NCBI GenBank assembly: GCA_027886175.1
Contig: JAJNNQ010000142.1
Span: forward strand, 1,618,501-1,682,500
DNA: 64,000 nt
Reading direction: 5' to 3'
DNA from: Phylloscopus collybita
Taxonomy: Eukaryota; Chordata; Aves; Passeriformes; Phylloscopidae
Shown here: positions 33,483 to 44,799 of the stretch, in pieces
Numbering within the stretch: the first letter of the stretch is position 1
Layout: each line of letters begins with the position of its first letter
Made by a program: the position numbers and the translations under genes
Notes under the pieces: model-generated
What the model saw: the letters and a program-made list of their open reading frames with translations, nothing else
What the model was told of the DNA's origin: nothing
The model's database searches: none

Positions 33483-36400
33483 TCAGTTCTCACTTAGGAT
33501 TAGGTTTTCCTGTGGTACACAACTGGTTTTCCCATCTTTCTGCATTACCCACCAAGTGTTACCAGGTCCTTGAGCAAAAACAATCCCACGGGTGGGTTCA
33601 CCTTTGCCCAAGGTGGGGTTTACCCAAACAGTCTTTCCTAAGATACCTCTCATATGTACCACAGGGACTTTGTCTCCATCCACTGTGTGCAAAGGGGTAG
33701 ACTGGGAAGGACCAGCTCGATTAATAGACCCTCGGGTGTTGACCATCCAGGTGGCCTTTGCTAAGTTCACTTCCCAATTTTTGAAGGTCCCCCCGCCAAG
33801 TGCTTTCAGGGTGGTCTTAAGCAGTCCATTGCACCGTTCAACTTTCCCGGCAGCTGGTGCATGATAAGGGATGTGATATATCCATTCAATGCCGTGTTCC
33901 TTAGCCCAGGTGTTTATGAGGCTGTTCTTGAAATGAGTCCCGTTGTCCGACTCAATTCTCTCAGGGGTGCCATGTCTCCACAGGACTTGTTTTTCCAGGC
34001 CCAGGATGGTGTTCCGGGCGGTGGCATGAGGCACAGGATAGGTCTCCAGCCACCCAGTGGTGGCTTCCACCATGGTCAGCACGTAGCGCTTGCCTTGGCG
34101 GGTTTGGGGCAGTGTGATGTAATCAATCTGCCAGGCCTCCTCATACTTGTACTTGGACCACCGTCCACCGTACCAGAGGGGCTTCACCCGCTTGGCCTGC
34201 TTGATGGCAGCACACGTCTCACAGTCGTGGATAACCTGTGAAATACTGTTCATGGTTAGATCCACCCCTCGGTCTCGTGCCCACTTATAGGTGGCATCTC
34301 TGCCCTGATGACCTGAAGCATCATGGGCCCACTGAGCTAGGAACAACTCTCCCTTGTGTTGCCAATCCAAGTCTACCTTGGATACCTTTATCCTCGCAGC
34401 TTGATCTACTTGCTCGTTGTTCCGGTGCTCCTCATTAGCCCGACTCTTGGGGACATGGGCATCCACATGACGGACTTTCACAGGTAGTTTCCCTACCCTG
34501 ATGGCAATGTCCTTCCACTCATCAGCAGCCCAGATTGGTTTTCCCCTACGCTGCCAGTTGGCTTTTTTCCACCTTTCCAGCCAGCCCCACAGAGCATTAG
34601 CCACCATCCACGAATCAGTGTAGAGGTAGAGCTTTGGCCACTTCTCTCTTTCAGCAATGTCCAGGGCCAATTGAACAGCTTTGAGTTCAGCAAGCTGGCT
34701 TGACCCACCTTCTCCTTCAGTGGCGTGTGCAACCTGTCGTGTGGGGCTCCATACGGCTGCTTTCCACTTCCGGTTCATCCCCACGATGCGACAGGAACCA
34801 TCAGTGAAAAGAGCGTAGCGTGTTTCTTCTGCTGGCAGTTGGTTGTATGGTGGAGCTTCTTCAGCCCGGGTTACTTGTTCTTCTTCGTCAGTGAGACTGA
34901 AGTTCTCAGCTTCTGGCCAGTTGGTGATTACTTCCAAAATCCCAGGGCGATTCGGGTTACCAATACGGGCGCGCTGAGTGATGAGGGCGATCCATTTGCT
35001 CCATGTGGCATCGGTAGCATGGTGGGTGGAGGGAACCTTTCCTTTAAACATCCACCCCAGCACCGGTAGTCGGGGTGCCAGGAGGAGTTGTGTTTCAGTG
35101 CCAATCACCTCTGAGGCGGTTTGAACTCCTTCGTAGGCGGCCAAGATCTCCTTCTCTGTGGGAGTGTAATTGGCTTCAGACCCTCTGTAGCTTCGGCTCC
35201 AGAATCCCAGTGGCCGGCCTCGAGTCTCACCTGGCACCTTCTGCCACAGGCTCCAGGACAGACCATGGCTCCCGGCTGCAGAGTAGAGCACATTCTTTAC
35301 CTCTGGTCCCGTCCTGACTGGGCCAAGGGCTACTGCATGTGCGATTTCCTGCTTGATCTGGGCAAAGGCGTGTTGCTGTTCTGGGCCCCAGTGGAAATCG
35401 TTCTTCTTGCGGGTAACCAGGTAGAGAGGGCTCACAATCTGACTGTACTCAGGGATGTGCATCCTCCAAAAGCCAATGGCCCCTAGGAAAGCTTGTGTTT
35501 CCTTCTTGTTGGTCGGTGGGGACATGGCGATGATCTTATTGATGACCTCAGTGGGAATCTGACGCCGTCCATCTTGCCACTTCACTCCCAGGAACTGGAT
35601 CTCTTGGGCAGGTCCCTTGACTTTGCTCTTCTTGATGGCAAAACCGGCTTCCAGGAGAATTTGGATGATCTTCTCTCCTTTCTCAAAGACTTCCATTGCC
35701 GTGTTCCCCCACACAATGATGTCATCTATGTACTGTAGATGGTCCGGAGCCTCACCCTTTTCCAGTGCATCCTGGATCAGTCCATGGCAGATGGTGGGAC
35801 TGTGCTTCCACCCCTGGGGCAGCCGATTCCAGGTGTACTGCACACCTCTCCAGGTGAAAGCAAACTGGGGTCTGCACTCTGCTGCCACAGGAATGGAGAA
35901 GAAGGCATTGGCAATGTCGATGGTCGCGTACCACTTTGCTGCCTTGGACTCCAGCTCATACTGCAACTCCAACATGTCTGGCACAGCAGCGCTCAGTGGT
36001 GGTGTGACCTCATTCAGGCCACGGTAATCCACTGTCAGTCTCCATTCCCCACTGGGCTTACGCACAGGCCAGATGGGGCTGTTAAAAGGTGAATGAGCCT
36101 TACTGACCACCCCTTGGCTCTCCAGTTTACGAATCATCTCATGGATCGGGGTCACAGAGTCTCTGTCAGTGCGGTATTGCCGACGGTGCACTGTTGCTGT
36201 GGCAATTGGTACCTGTTGTTCTTCAACTCTTAGCAGTCCCACAGCAGAAGGGTCATCTGAGAGACCAGGCAAGGTATTCAGTTGTTTGATCTCTTCCGTC
36301 TCTACAGCAGCTACTCCAAAAGCCCAATGATATCCTTTTGGGTCTTTGAAATATCCATTTCTGAGATAGTCTATGCCGAGGATGCACGGGGCCTCTGGGC

Positions 36401-36665
36401 CAGTCACAATGAGGTGTTTCTGCCACCCATTCCCAGTTAAACTCACTTCGGCTTCCACTACAGTCAGCTGCTGGGACCCTCCTGTCACCCCAGAAATAGA
36501 AATGGGTTCTGTTCCTACATACCCTGATGGCATCAGGGTACATTGGGCACCAGTGTCAACCAAAGCCGTGTATTTTTGTGGGTCAGATGTGCCAGGCCAT
36601 CGGATCCACACAGTCCAATAGATCCGATTATCCCTTTCCTCTACCTGGCTAGAGGCAGGGCCCCT
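33483..36665 (-). CDS. pol: Inner provirus Pol: protease, reverse transcriptase, RNase H, integrase
   Basis: One open frame of about 1,060 codons. In order: aspartic protease (LVDTGAQCTLMP), reverse transcriptase (LPQGW; YIDDIIVWG carrying the catalytic Asp pair), RNase H (FTDGSCR; LYTDSWMV), integrase with an HHCC zinc-binding region (HDASGHQG, CETC) and the D,D,E core (IDYITL, SDNGTHF, VERCNG). It follows gag in the same frame after a single TAG at 36,668-36,666, so it was presumably made by stop-codon readthrough; there is no ATG near its start. No stop or frameshift was seen, unlike the older copy. Whether it is still expressed is unknown. Confidence 0.87.
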   Translation of the reverse strand, partial: RGPASSQVEERDNRIYWTVWIRWPGTSDPQKYTALVDTGAQCTLMPSGYVGTEPISISGVTGGSQQLTVVEAEVSLTGNGWQKHLIVTGPEAPCILGIDYLRNGYFKDPKGYHWAFGVAAVETEEIKQLNTLPGLSDDPSAVGLLRVEEQQVPIATATVHRRQYRTDRDSVTPIHEMIRKLESQGVVSKAHSPFNSPIWPVRKPSGEWRLTVDYRGLNEVTPPLSAAVPDMLELQYELESKAAKWYATIDIANAFFSIPVAAECRPQFAFTWRGVQYTWNRLPQGWKHSPTICHGLIQDALEKGEAPDHLQYIDDIIVWGNTAMEVFEKGEKIIQILLEAGFAIKKSKVKGPAQEIQFLGVKWQDGRRQIPTEVINKIIAMSPPTNKKETQAFLGAIGFWRMHIPEYSQIVSPLYLVTRKKNDFHWGPEQQHAFAQIKQEIAHAVALGPVRTGPEVKNVLYSAAGSHGLSWSLWQKVPGETRGRPLGFWSRSYRGSEANYTPTEKEILAAYEGVQTASEVIGTETQLLLAPRLPVLGWMFKGKVPSTHHATDATWSKWIALITQRARIGNPNRPGILEVITNWPEAENFSLTDEEEQVTRAEEAPPYNQLPAEETRYALFTDGSCRIVGMNRKWKAAVWSPTRQVAHATEGEGGSSQLAELKAVQLALDIAEREKWPKLYLYTDSWMVANALWGWLERWKKANWQRRGKPIWAADEWKDIAIRVGKLPVKVRHVDAHVPKSRANEEHRNNEQVDQAARIKVSKVDLDWQHKGELFLAQWAHDASGHQGRDATYKWARDRGVDLTMNSISQVIHDCETCAAIKQAKRVKPLWYGGRWSKYKYEEAWQIDYITLPQTRQGKRYVLTMVEATTGWLETYPVPHATARNTILGLEKQVLWRHGTPERIESDNGTHFKNSLINTWAKEHGIEWIYHIPYHAPAAGKVERCNGLLKTTLKALGGGTFKNWEVNLAKATWMVNTRGSINRAGPSQSTPLHTVDGDKVPVVHMRGILGKTVWVNPTLGKGEPTRGIVFAQGPGNTWWVMQKDGKTSCVPQENLILSEN

Positions 36666-36668
36666 CTA

Positions 36669-38426
36669 GCACTGGTTATCCCCTTCCTGAGCATACATAC
36701 TAGAGGTTCCTTCAAGGGGATTCAACACAGCATTGGCAGCTTGGTTATAGGAGGCTGAGGCTACTTTCATTTTCGTAGATCCCCCTTGGTGATTGTTCCT
36801 CTCCTTGAGCTCACGCACCCGTGCTGCCAGGACAGAAGTGGGTTTCCCATCCCACATTCCCATGTCTTCCCCATGGTCACGCAGATAAAACCACAGGTCA
36901 GCTCTTGGGGTGTACCCTCTCTCTCGAGCTGGGGGTCATTGGGCTCTAACTCTGGGGCCTGTGACTCGCACTTCTGCCACATTGGAACTGTTTGTCCTCA
37001 TCTCCTCCCTCACCCCCCTTATCTCTTCTTTGAGTTCTTTAACCACGGCAGAGATATGAGCCTGCATCGGGCCATTGATCATACTTTCATAGTTCCTAAG
37101 CTTATTGGCAACAGACCCCACTGTCTCTTGATTGTCCTCCGCATTAATTGTTGCAATAAAGGTGGTGTACTGAGATGGCCCTAGATTTGCCAGATTCCAC
37201 AACATCTGCCCTGTGCATTTAACCTTGTCAGGGTCATTATCATGCTGTCCACTCCTCCCAAAAAGTACCTCCAGCACCGCCACTTCCCTCAGCTGTTGGA
37301 TCCCTTCCTCCAGAGTTTTCCAGCGCATTCTATGGTGGTGCTCCTGCATTCTTTCTTTGTGGATAAATCTCTCTCTCACACTCATTAAAAGCCGCTCCCA
37401 AAGGGAAAGGGGTCCTGGCTCTCTTACAAATACCTGATTTATACCTGAGTCCTGGGTCAAGGGTCCCAAATTCCTTGCCTCACCCCTGTCCAATTGCACA
37501 CCAGTACCCATGAGGTCCCAAACCCGAAGTAGCCAGGCTGTGTAAGCCTCACGCCCCCGCCGTACAATATCTTTTTGCAGATTACGGAGACTTTCATACG
37601 ACAGGGACTCGGTGATGATCTGAACATGTGATTCCCCTGCAGGTTGTGAGGGCCCTCCTTTCTTATTGTCTGGGTTTGCTGTTTTCACCTTAGATTTCTT
37701 TGTTTCCATAGGGGCAACTGCCGCTGGCTGTGACTGCCCCTGTGGTTCAGCTGGGACCTGAGCAGTTGTAATCTCTGTGGGTTTCATTGCTGCACCATCA
37801 GACTCTCTTTTGTCAGGGCAGGGGAAGGATTTCCCACTAGCTGGGGAAATGTACTCCCTCAGCATCTGGCCCATCTTCTCCTGCATCTCCTTCATCAGAG
37901 CCCCCACCCAAACCGGGTGGTTTATCTCTGAGGCAGGCTGTGGGGCAGGAGCGGACTCTTGGGCTGCATTCTTATTCTCTGGGGTACTTATTAAGGTGCT
38001 TACCCAGGCCAATTTCCCTTTATCTCTGAATGCCAAACAGAACAGGCATACCAGCAACACCAGCCACTGTATGATATCATTAGCACTCAGAGATTTCAAC
38101 CCTTCAAAAACTGGTGGGGTGGACCCAAAAAACTGTGTGAAGGGCTGGGAGAAAATTTCCCCCGGTGCCATTTCCTTACAATAGGTACCATTGTTAAAGT
38201 AACCCCAGAAGCACAGAGTTAGCCTATGATAGCTATGAATCCATGTGCTTGCTTTCCAGAGGAAGTTAAAAATCCATGAATTTCTCACCTTATTAATCCA
38301 CAAAATAAACTGAATGCCAGCCACAGTAGCCTTAGTCATAGGACCCATATTTACATAAGGAGTAGCAAATGGCAGAAATACAGCCACCACCACGTGCCAC
38401 CTAAACCAGGGAAAGGTAGACCACAT
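36669..38426 (-). pseudogene. gag: Inner provirus Gag, one internal TGA
   Basis: The frame from the ATG at 38,426 runs through a hydrophobic N-terminal region, a Pro/Gln-rich middle and a conserved C-terminal block (LEVLFGRSGQ, WNLANLGPSQYTT). It meets TGA at 36,938-36,936, continues in the same frame with coding-like sequence (TPRADLWFYLRDHGED), and ends at TAG 36,668-36,666. The older copy has an Arg codon (AGA) where this one has TGA, so the TGA looks like a private nonsense mutation. The TAG is in both copies and is probably the natural gag stop. Confidence 0.72.
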
Positions 38427-38516
38427 TATTCTGGCCAGTGGGCTTTTATCTAATATGCAAGAACTGTTATTCCTCTCTCTCAATGCCCTCGTGCCCCACC
38501 CTTGGGCGCCAAAATC

Positions 38517-39182
38517 TGTCTTGGTTTGGAAAGACAGGTATCTGCCAGGGAAACTGAGGTTCCCCTAGGATGGAGAATACCAACCCCTCACAACCCGACG
38601 AATTATAATTTTGTAATCAAGGGCTCTCAGGCAAAGATGTTGGGAATAGGAATAACAGTTCTTTACTAGGAGGTATTAACAATACAAATATGATAGGAAA
38701 CAAAACCACCCAACCAAACAAACAAATAAACAAATAAACAATAATTTTAGAAGAAAACCCTGACAAAGTCAGAGTTTCAATCTGACCCTGTGATTCAGGA
38801 TGTTGATAACAGTCCAAACGTAAACAGTCCAAACACTTCTGAAATGGCAGACGTGATCCTGTTGGAGCAGAGATGATTCTGCGAAGAAGCCGGTTCAGGT
38901 ACAGCGAGGAGGGAGACAGGATGGCCAGCACAGGAGGACGAAGATCTTGTCACCCCGCAGCGAAAGAAGCGCCGAGCACCCAGCTCCTGCAGCAGGGCCG
39001 AACCGCCAACCCCCGGCCACCCCCCCTCCCCCCCACCCCCCACCGCCGGGGCATGAGATGTATAGAAATGCAAATGCACCGCACAGGCTGGGGAAGGTAA
39101 CAATGGCCTATCAAGGTGGGTCATCAGGCCCCAAAACAGATGTAAATAGAATATACAAAACCCGGCTCCACAACCCAGAACA
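38517..39182 (-). repeat. Inner provirus 5' LTR
   Basis: Its inner end is followed on the minus strand by GATTTTGGCGCCCAAG, giving the primer-binding-site-like sequence. Its outer end abuts GGGCC, the second copy of the target duplication. Confidence 0.9.
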
Positions 39183-42100
39183 GGGCCCCAGTGGAAATCG
39201 TTCTTCTTGCAAGTAACCAGGTAGAGAGGGCTCACAATCTGACTGTACTCAGGGATGTGCATTTTCCAAAAACCTATGGCGCCTAGGAAAGCTTGCGTTT
39301 CCTTCTTGCTGGTTGGTGGAGACATCACGGTGATCTTACTGATGACCTCAGCGGGGATCTGATGCTGTCCATCTTGCCACTTCACTCCCAGGAAATGGAT
39401 CTCAGGCAGGTCTCTTGATTTTGCTCTTCTTTATTCCAGCTGGTGCTGGGGACTGCAGCTTGGGACCCAGGAGGCTCAAGCCACCCCAAAAAGGTATCTT
39501 GTTAGAGACAGCTTTCTGGGAGGTCAGAGCAGCTCCCTCAGCTGGTAGAGAGCATCTCAGTGGGGGGGGCAGAGCAGTGATTTTTCAGCTCTTGTGATTT
39601 CAGCTCAAGTGATTCCTCAGCTCCTGCCTCGTGAGATCTGCTTCTCTGTAGCCGGCCCGGGAAAGAGAGAGAGAGGGTCCTATTTCGTGATTCTGCATGA
39701 AGTGACTTTATTGCCAAGTACCAGCGAAGGGGGCCAGGGATGGGTACCCTAAAGACTAGGGGGACTCAGGGGGTTTTTATGGGGAACTAAGGTGGGAAAG
39801 GAAAGGGTACAAAGTCAATCATTTACAACAGATCTACATAAAAATCTCCTGGAGGATTGTGGGTTCTTCGGTGGTTGCCGTGACTGAGAGCTTGTTTCCT
39901 TATCTTTGGGCTCTGCAGGGAGATTGTGCAATTCTTCTCAGGCCTCCTTCCAAGGCAGGGCCACCGGGGCATTACCCACCCCCACACTTCTCAATGGCAA
40001 AACCGGCTTCCAGGAGAATCTGATGATCTCCTCTCCTTTCTTAAAGACTTCCATTGCTGTGTTCCCCCACACAATGATGTCATCAATGTATTGTACATGA
40101 TCCGGAGCTTCACCCTTTTCCAGTGCAGCCTGGATCAGTCCATGGCAGATGGGGCTGTGCTTCTACCCCTGGGGCAGTCAGTTCCAGGTGTAATGTATGC
40201 CCCTCCAAGTGAAAGCAAACTGGGGCCTGCACTCTGCTGCCAAAGGAATGGAGAAGAAGGCATTGGCAATATCGATGGTCGCGTACCACTTTGCTGCCAT
40301 GGACTCCAGCTCGTACTGCAGCTCCAACATGTCTGGCATGGCAGCATGTGGTGGTGTGACTTCATTCAGGCCACGGTAGTCCACTATCAGTCTCCATTCT
40401 CCACTGGGCTTATGCACTGACCATATAGGGCTATTGAAAAGTGAATGAGCCTTCCTGACCACCCCTTGGCTCTCCAGTTTACGAATCATCTCATGGATTG
40501 GAGTCACAGAGTCTCTGTCAGTGCAGTATTGCTGACAGTATACTGTTGCTGTGGCGATTGGTACCTGTTGTTCTTCAACTCTTAGCAGTCCCACAGCAGA
40601 AGGGTCGTCTGAGAGACCAGGGAAGGTATTCAGTTGTCTGATGTCTTCCATCTCTACAGCAGCTACTCCAAAAGCCCAACAATATCCTTTTGGGTCTTTG
40701 AAATATCTATTTCTGAGATGGTCTATGCCGAGGATGCAGGGGGCCTCTGGGCCAGTCACAATGGGGTGTTTCTGCCACCCATTCACAGTTAAACTCACTT
40801 CAGTTTCCACTACAGTCAGCTGCTGGGACCCTCCTGTCACCCCAGAAATAGAAATGGGTTCTGCTCCTACATACCCTGCTGGCATCAGGGTACATTGGGA
40901 GCCAGCGTCAACCAAAGTTGTATATCTTTGTGGGTCAGATGTGCCAGGCCATTGGATCCACACAGTCTAATAGATCCAATTGTCCCTTTCCTCTATCTGG
41001 CTAGAGGCAGGGCCCCTCTAGCACTGGTTATTCTTTCCTTGAGCATACATACTAGAGGTTCCAGCATCCTGACTTCTGGCAGCTTGGTCATGGGAAGTTG
41101 AGGCTACTTTCATTTTAGTGGAACACCCTTGGTGAGTGTTCCTCTCCTTAAGCTCATGCATCCGTGCTGCCAGGACAGAAGTGGGTTTCCCATCCCACGC
41201 TCCCATGTCTTCCCCATGGTCACACAGATAAAACCACAGCTCTTAGGGTATACCCACTCTCTCTAGCTGGGGGTCTTTGTGCTCTAACTCTGGGGCCTGT
41301 GACTCACCACACTGGAATAGCTCATCCTCATCTCCTCCCTCACCTCCCTTATCTCCTCTTAGAGCTCTTTAACTATGTCAGAGATATGAGCCTGCATCGG
41401 GCCATTGATTATACTCCCATAATTCCTAAGTTTGTTGGCAACACACCCCACTGTTTCTCGATTGTCTTCAGCATTAATTGTTGCAATGATGGTAGTGTAC
41501 TGAGATGGCCCTAGATTTGCCAGATTCCAGAACATCTGCCCTGTGCATCTAACCTTGCCAGGGTCATTATCATGCTGTCCGCTCCTCCCAAAAAGTACCT
41601 CTAATACTGCCACTTCTCTCAGTTGCTGTATTCTTTCCTCCAGAGTTTTCCACCGCATTCTATGGTGGTGCTCCTGCATTCTTTCTCTGTGGACAAATCT
41701 CTCTCTCACGCTCATTAAAAGCCACTCCCAAAGGGAAAGGGGCCCTGACTCCCTTACAAATACCCGATTTATACCCCAGTCCTGTGTCAAGGGTCCCAAA
41801 TTCCTTGCCTCACCACTATCTAGTTGCACACCAGTACCCATCAGGTCCCAGACCCGAAGTAGCCAGGCTGTGTAAGCCTCGTGTCCCCATCGTACAGTAT
41901 CTTTCTGCAGATTACCTAGACTTTCATATGACAGGGACTCAGTGATGATCTCAACTTGTGATTCCCCTGCAGGTTCTGAGGACCCTCCTTTCTTATCCTT
42001 ATTATCTGGGTTCGATGATTTCACCTTAGACTTCTTTGTTTCCACAGGAGCAACTGCTGCTGTCCCTGTGGTTCAGCTGGAACCTGGACCGTTGTCATGT

Positions 42101-42854
42101 CTGTGGGTTCCACTGCTGCACCATCAGACTCTCCCTTTTTGGGGCAGGGGGAGGGCTTTCCACCAGCTGGGGAAATGTACTCCTTCAGCATCTGGCCCAT
42201 CTCCTGTATCTCCTTCACCAGAACCCCCACCCAATTCAGGTGGTTCATTTCTGAGGCAGGCTGTAGGGCAAGGTTAGGCTCTGGGGCAGCATCCTTATTC
42301 TCTGGGGTAGGTATCAGGGTGTTTACCCAGGTCAATCTCCCCTTATCCTTGAATGCTAAATAGAGTAGGCCTATAAGCAACACCAGCCACTGTATGACAT
42401 CATTAGCATCCAGAGAAGATTTGAACCTTTTAAAAGCTGGTGGGACCCAAAGAGCTGGGTGAAGGGTTGGGAAAAAATTTCCCCTGGTGTCATTTCCTCA
42501 CAGTATGTACCATTGTTAAAGTAACCCCAAAACCACACAATTAGTGTGTGATACCTTGGAATCCATGTGCCTGCCTTCCAGAAGAAGTTAAAGATCCATG
42601 GATTCCTCATCTTATTAACCATAAAACAAACTGGATTAACAGTCACAGTAGCCTTAGTTATAGGGCCCATGTTTAGGTAAGGGCCTGCAAATGGGAGAAG
42701 TACAGCCACAACCACATGCCACCCAAACCAGGATAAGACCACATGATTCTACTTAAGCAGGTTTCTATATCCAGTACACAAGAACTTAAGTCACTCAAGA
42801 ACAGTTACTCCTTTTTCTCTCAATGCCCTTGTGCCCTACTTGGGCGCCAAACCC
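39183..42854 (-). pseudogene. Outer ERVL provirus: gag and 5' part of pol
   Basis: The pol piece 40,963-40,178 contains protease and the start of reverse transcriptase; 39,385 onward carries more reverse transcriptase. Gag pieces lie at 42,742-42,371, 42,383-42,021 and 42,045-41,359. Frames are broken several times relative to the inner provirus. A primer-binding-site-like TGGCGCCCAAG is at 42,850-42,840. A foreign block of about 560 bases splits reverse transcriptase at 39,430-39,995. Confidence 0.82.
39430..39995 (-). repeat. Solo-LTR-like insertion inside the outer provirus
   Basis: Compared with the inner copy, the older pol is interrupted between GCTCTTCTT and TGGCAAAACC. The inserted block has AATAAA on the minus strand (near 39,710), a (GA)n run and a TGTGGGGG-type end, all LTR-like. 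Its exact ends and target duplication are uncertain. Confidence 0.6.
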
Positions 42855-43496
42855 TGTTTTGGTTTGGAAAGAAAGGTATCTGCCAGGAAAAGCTGCAGTT
42901 TCCCTTGGAATGGAGAATGTAAACCCCTCATCCCCTCCAATTATTATAATTTTGCAATTCAGGGCATTCAGGCAAAGATTTGGGAACAGGAATAAGAGTT
43001 CTTTACTAGGTATATTCACAATACAAATGTACTAGTACAAAATAAACTCAAGCAAACAAACAAAAATCCTAGAAACCCTGATAGAGTCAGAAACACAACC
43101 TGACACCTTGTTGGTCAGGCTGTTGGAAGCAGTCCACAATAAGTCCTCCTGGAGTGGCAGATGTTGGGGTAGAGATGATCCTGTAGAAAATGGTCCAGTG
43201 ATGGTGAGAAGGGTCTGGTCTTCCTCCAGGAATCCACTGGAACCAGATCCCTCATGTTTCTACATCTCAGTTTTATCATGTCATTGGTGAGCCTTCATGG
43301 CCCATTAGCAGAAGACATCCCCCAGAGGGAGGACAGGTGGTGAAAGAGATAAGAAACACTGCCCCATCTGGTTTTAACAGCTGGCCCATTATCAGAAAGT
43401 ATCAGCCCCCCCCCCCCCCGGACTTACAAGAGATAAAGAAAAACATCTCCCCAACTGCTTTTAACAAATGAAACAGAAAACATATTTTTGGTTACA
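42855..43496 (-). repeat. Outer ERVL provirus: 5' LTR
   Basis: Starts TGTTTTGG and ends GGTTACA on the plus map, about 642 bases. It carries the same boxes as the inner LTRs but is clearly diverged, and has a poly(C) run near 43,407-43,420. The primer-binding-site-like sequence follows at its inner side. Confidence 0.8.
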
Positions 43497-43969
43497 TTAC
43501 CCCAGAAACCCATGCATGGTTTTGGGGGGTTCCAGGCCCCTCCTGCTCATTCTGGGGATCCCATCCCTCCTTTCCCTTAATTCAGGCACCTTCTGGCAGC
43601 TTTTTCCTGCAAAGAATCCATGAGTTTGGGGATTTTTGGGGGGCAGTTTTGGAGAGGGACATCTCTGTCTGTCTTTCCCCTCCCTCTTGTGGCCTCTCAG
43701 CTGCCCCCAACACCCTGGGGCTGCTGGGATTTCCCTCCTGCGGACAAGGACGTTAATTCCCTTCCAGGAGCCCAATGCCTGGCTGGGGCTCCAGGTCAGG
43801 GGCTCCTTGAGCAGCTGCTCCAGAACCTCCGCCAAGGTCTCCCAGCGCTGCCAGAGCCGCTCGGCCTGGGGTCCCCAAAGCCCTCAGCAAGCCCCAAGTC
43901 TCTCCCAGGAACCCTCAACTCCCTCACACCCAGCATCTCCCACAGCCCCTGCAAGTTCCCCCCCTGGCA

Positions 43970-44190
43970 CAGGCCATGGCCATGTCCCCACATGTCACTG
44001 GCCATGTCTCACCATGGCCTCACCCATGACTGACTCCCCACCATGTTTCCATCCCTGTCATTGTCCCCCACATCTCCATCTGAGCCCATGTCCCCCGGTG
44101 TCCCCATGAATGGCCACAGCCCCCTCCATGACCCCCATGTCACTCTCCATGTCTGTATCCTCCCATGTCCTCACCCATGTCTTAGTTCAA
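43970..44190. repeat. CCATG-rich low-complexity block
   Basis: Repeats of the type CCCCCATGTC and CACCATG recur here, and a related block lies at 48,236-48,355. The two share long stretches, so they come from a dispersed repeat or a duplication. Confidence 0.55.
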
Positions 44191-44432
44191 TGTCCTTATT
44201 TTTACCCCAGTGTCGGATTTTTTTAAAGGGATGAAGAGAAACGAAAAGCAAATCAAGGCCAAAAGAAAAGGATTTTTGTGTCCATGCCAGCTGCGGATCC
44301 ATGTGCTTGGGTGGGAGGGAAGAACCTTTCTTGGAGAGGTTTCCACCCCACTGTCTCCAAAATCTTGATCTTGGCCCCAGTTCATCACCATCTGACTGCA
44401 GAAGATGCCCTCAAGCAATAGGAAATTAAAAT

Positions 44433-44510
44433 CGTGGAATCCCTGAGGTTGGAAAAGACCTCCAACACCATCCAGTATCCCTTGATGCCACCAGAAGATA
44501 GGATTGAACA
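44433..44510 (-). repeat. Short CR1 3' end
   Basis: The text ATCGTGGAATCCCTGAGGTTGGAAAAGACCTCCAACACCATCCAG is the usual reverse-complement CR1 terminus; similarity fades after about 80 bases. Confidence 0.55.
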
Positions 44511-44799
44511 CAAAAGGTTTTCTGGGGTTGAAAGTCAACAAATCCACTCTCCCCAAGGAATTGCCAATGTCTGTCTGTGTCCCGATGGATGTTCCTGCCC
44601 CTGCATTCATCCAGGTGCCCACAGGGAGCCAGGAAGATGTGGAACCCTCCCAGCCAGGTGTCTTCCCAACACGGATCACCAGGACCACAGATCACCAGGG
44701 CTCTGCCCAACGGGGCTCACTGGGGATCATCCAATGCTGATCCTCCCATGGGGGATGGAGCTGGAGCAGCACATGAAGCTCTTCCTGCTCTCAGGGCAC

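Larger units (their letters stand above)
32739..39182 (-). mobile_element. Inner (young) full-length ERVL-like provirus
   Basis: Two 666-base LTRs (32,739-33,404 and 38,517-39,182) flank gag and pol on the minus strand. The LTRs begin TG and end CA, and I could see only two differences between them. The five bases GGGCC occur on both sides (32,734-32,738 and 39,183-39,187), a target-site duplication. A primer-binding-site-like TGGCGCCCAAG lies next to the 5' LTR at 38,511-38,501, and a purine tract (AATAAGGGGTGGATAA) next to the 3' LTR. There is no env frame. The family assignment (class III, ERVL-like) rests on gag/pol style and lack of env. Confidence 0.88.

Noticed and set aside
43670..44109. 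Plus-strand Pro-rich frames
   Set aside because: Low-complexity CCATG/CCC repeats with no domain.
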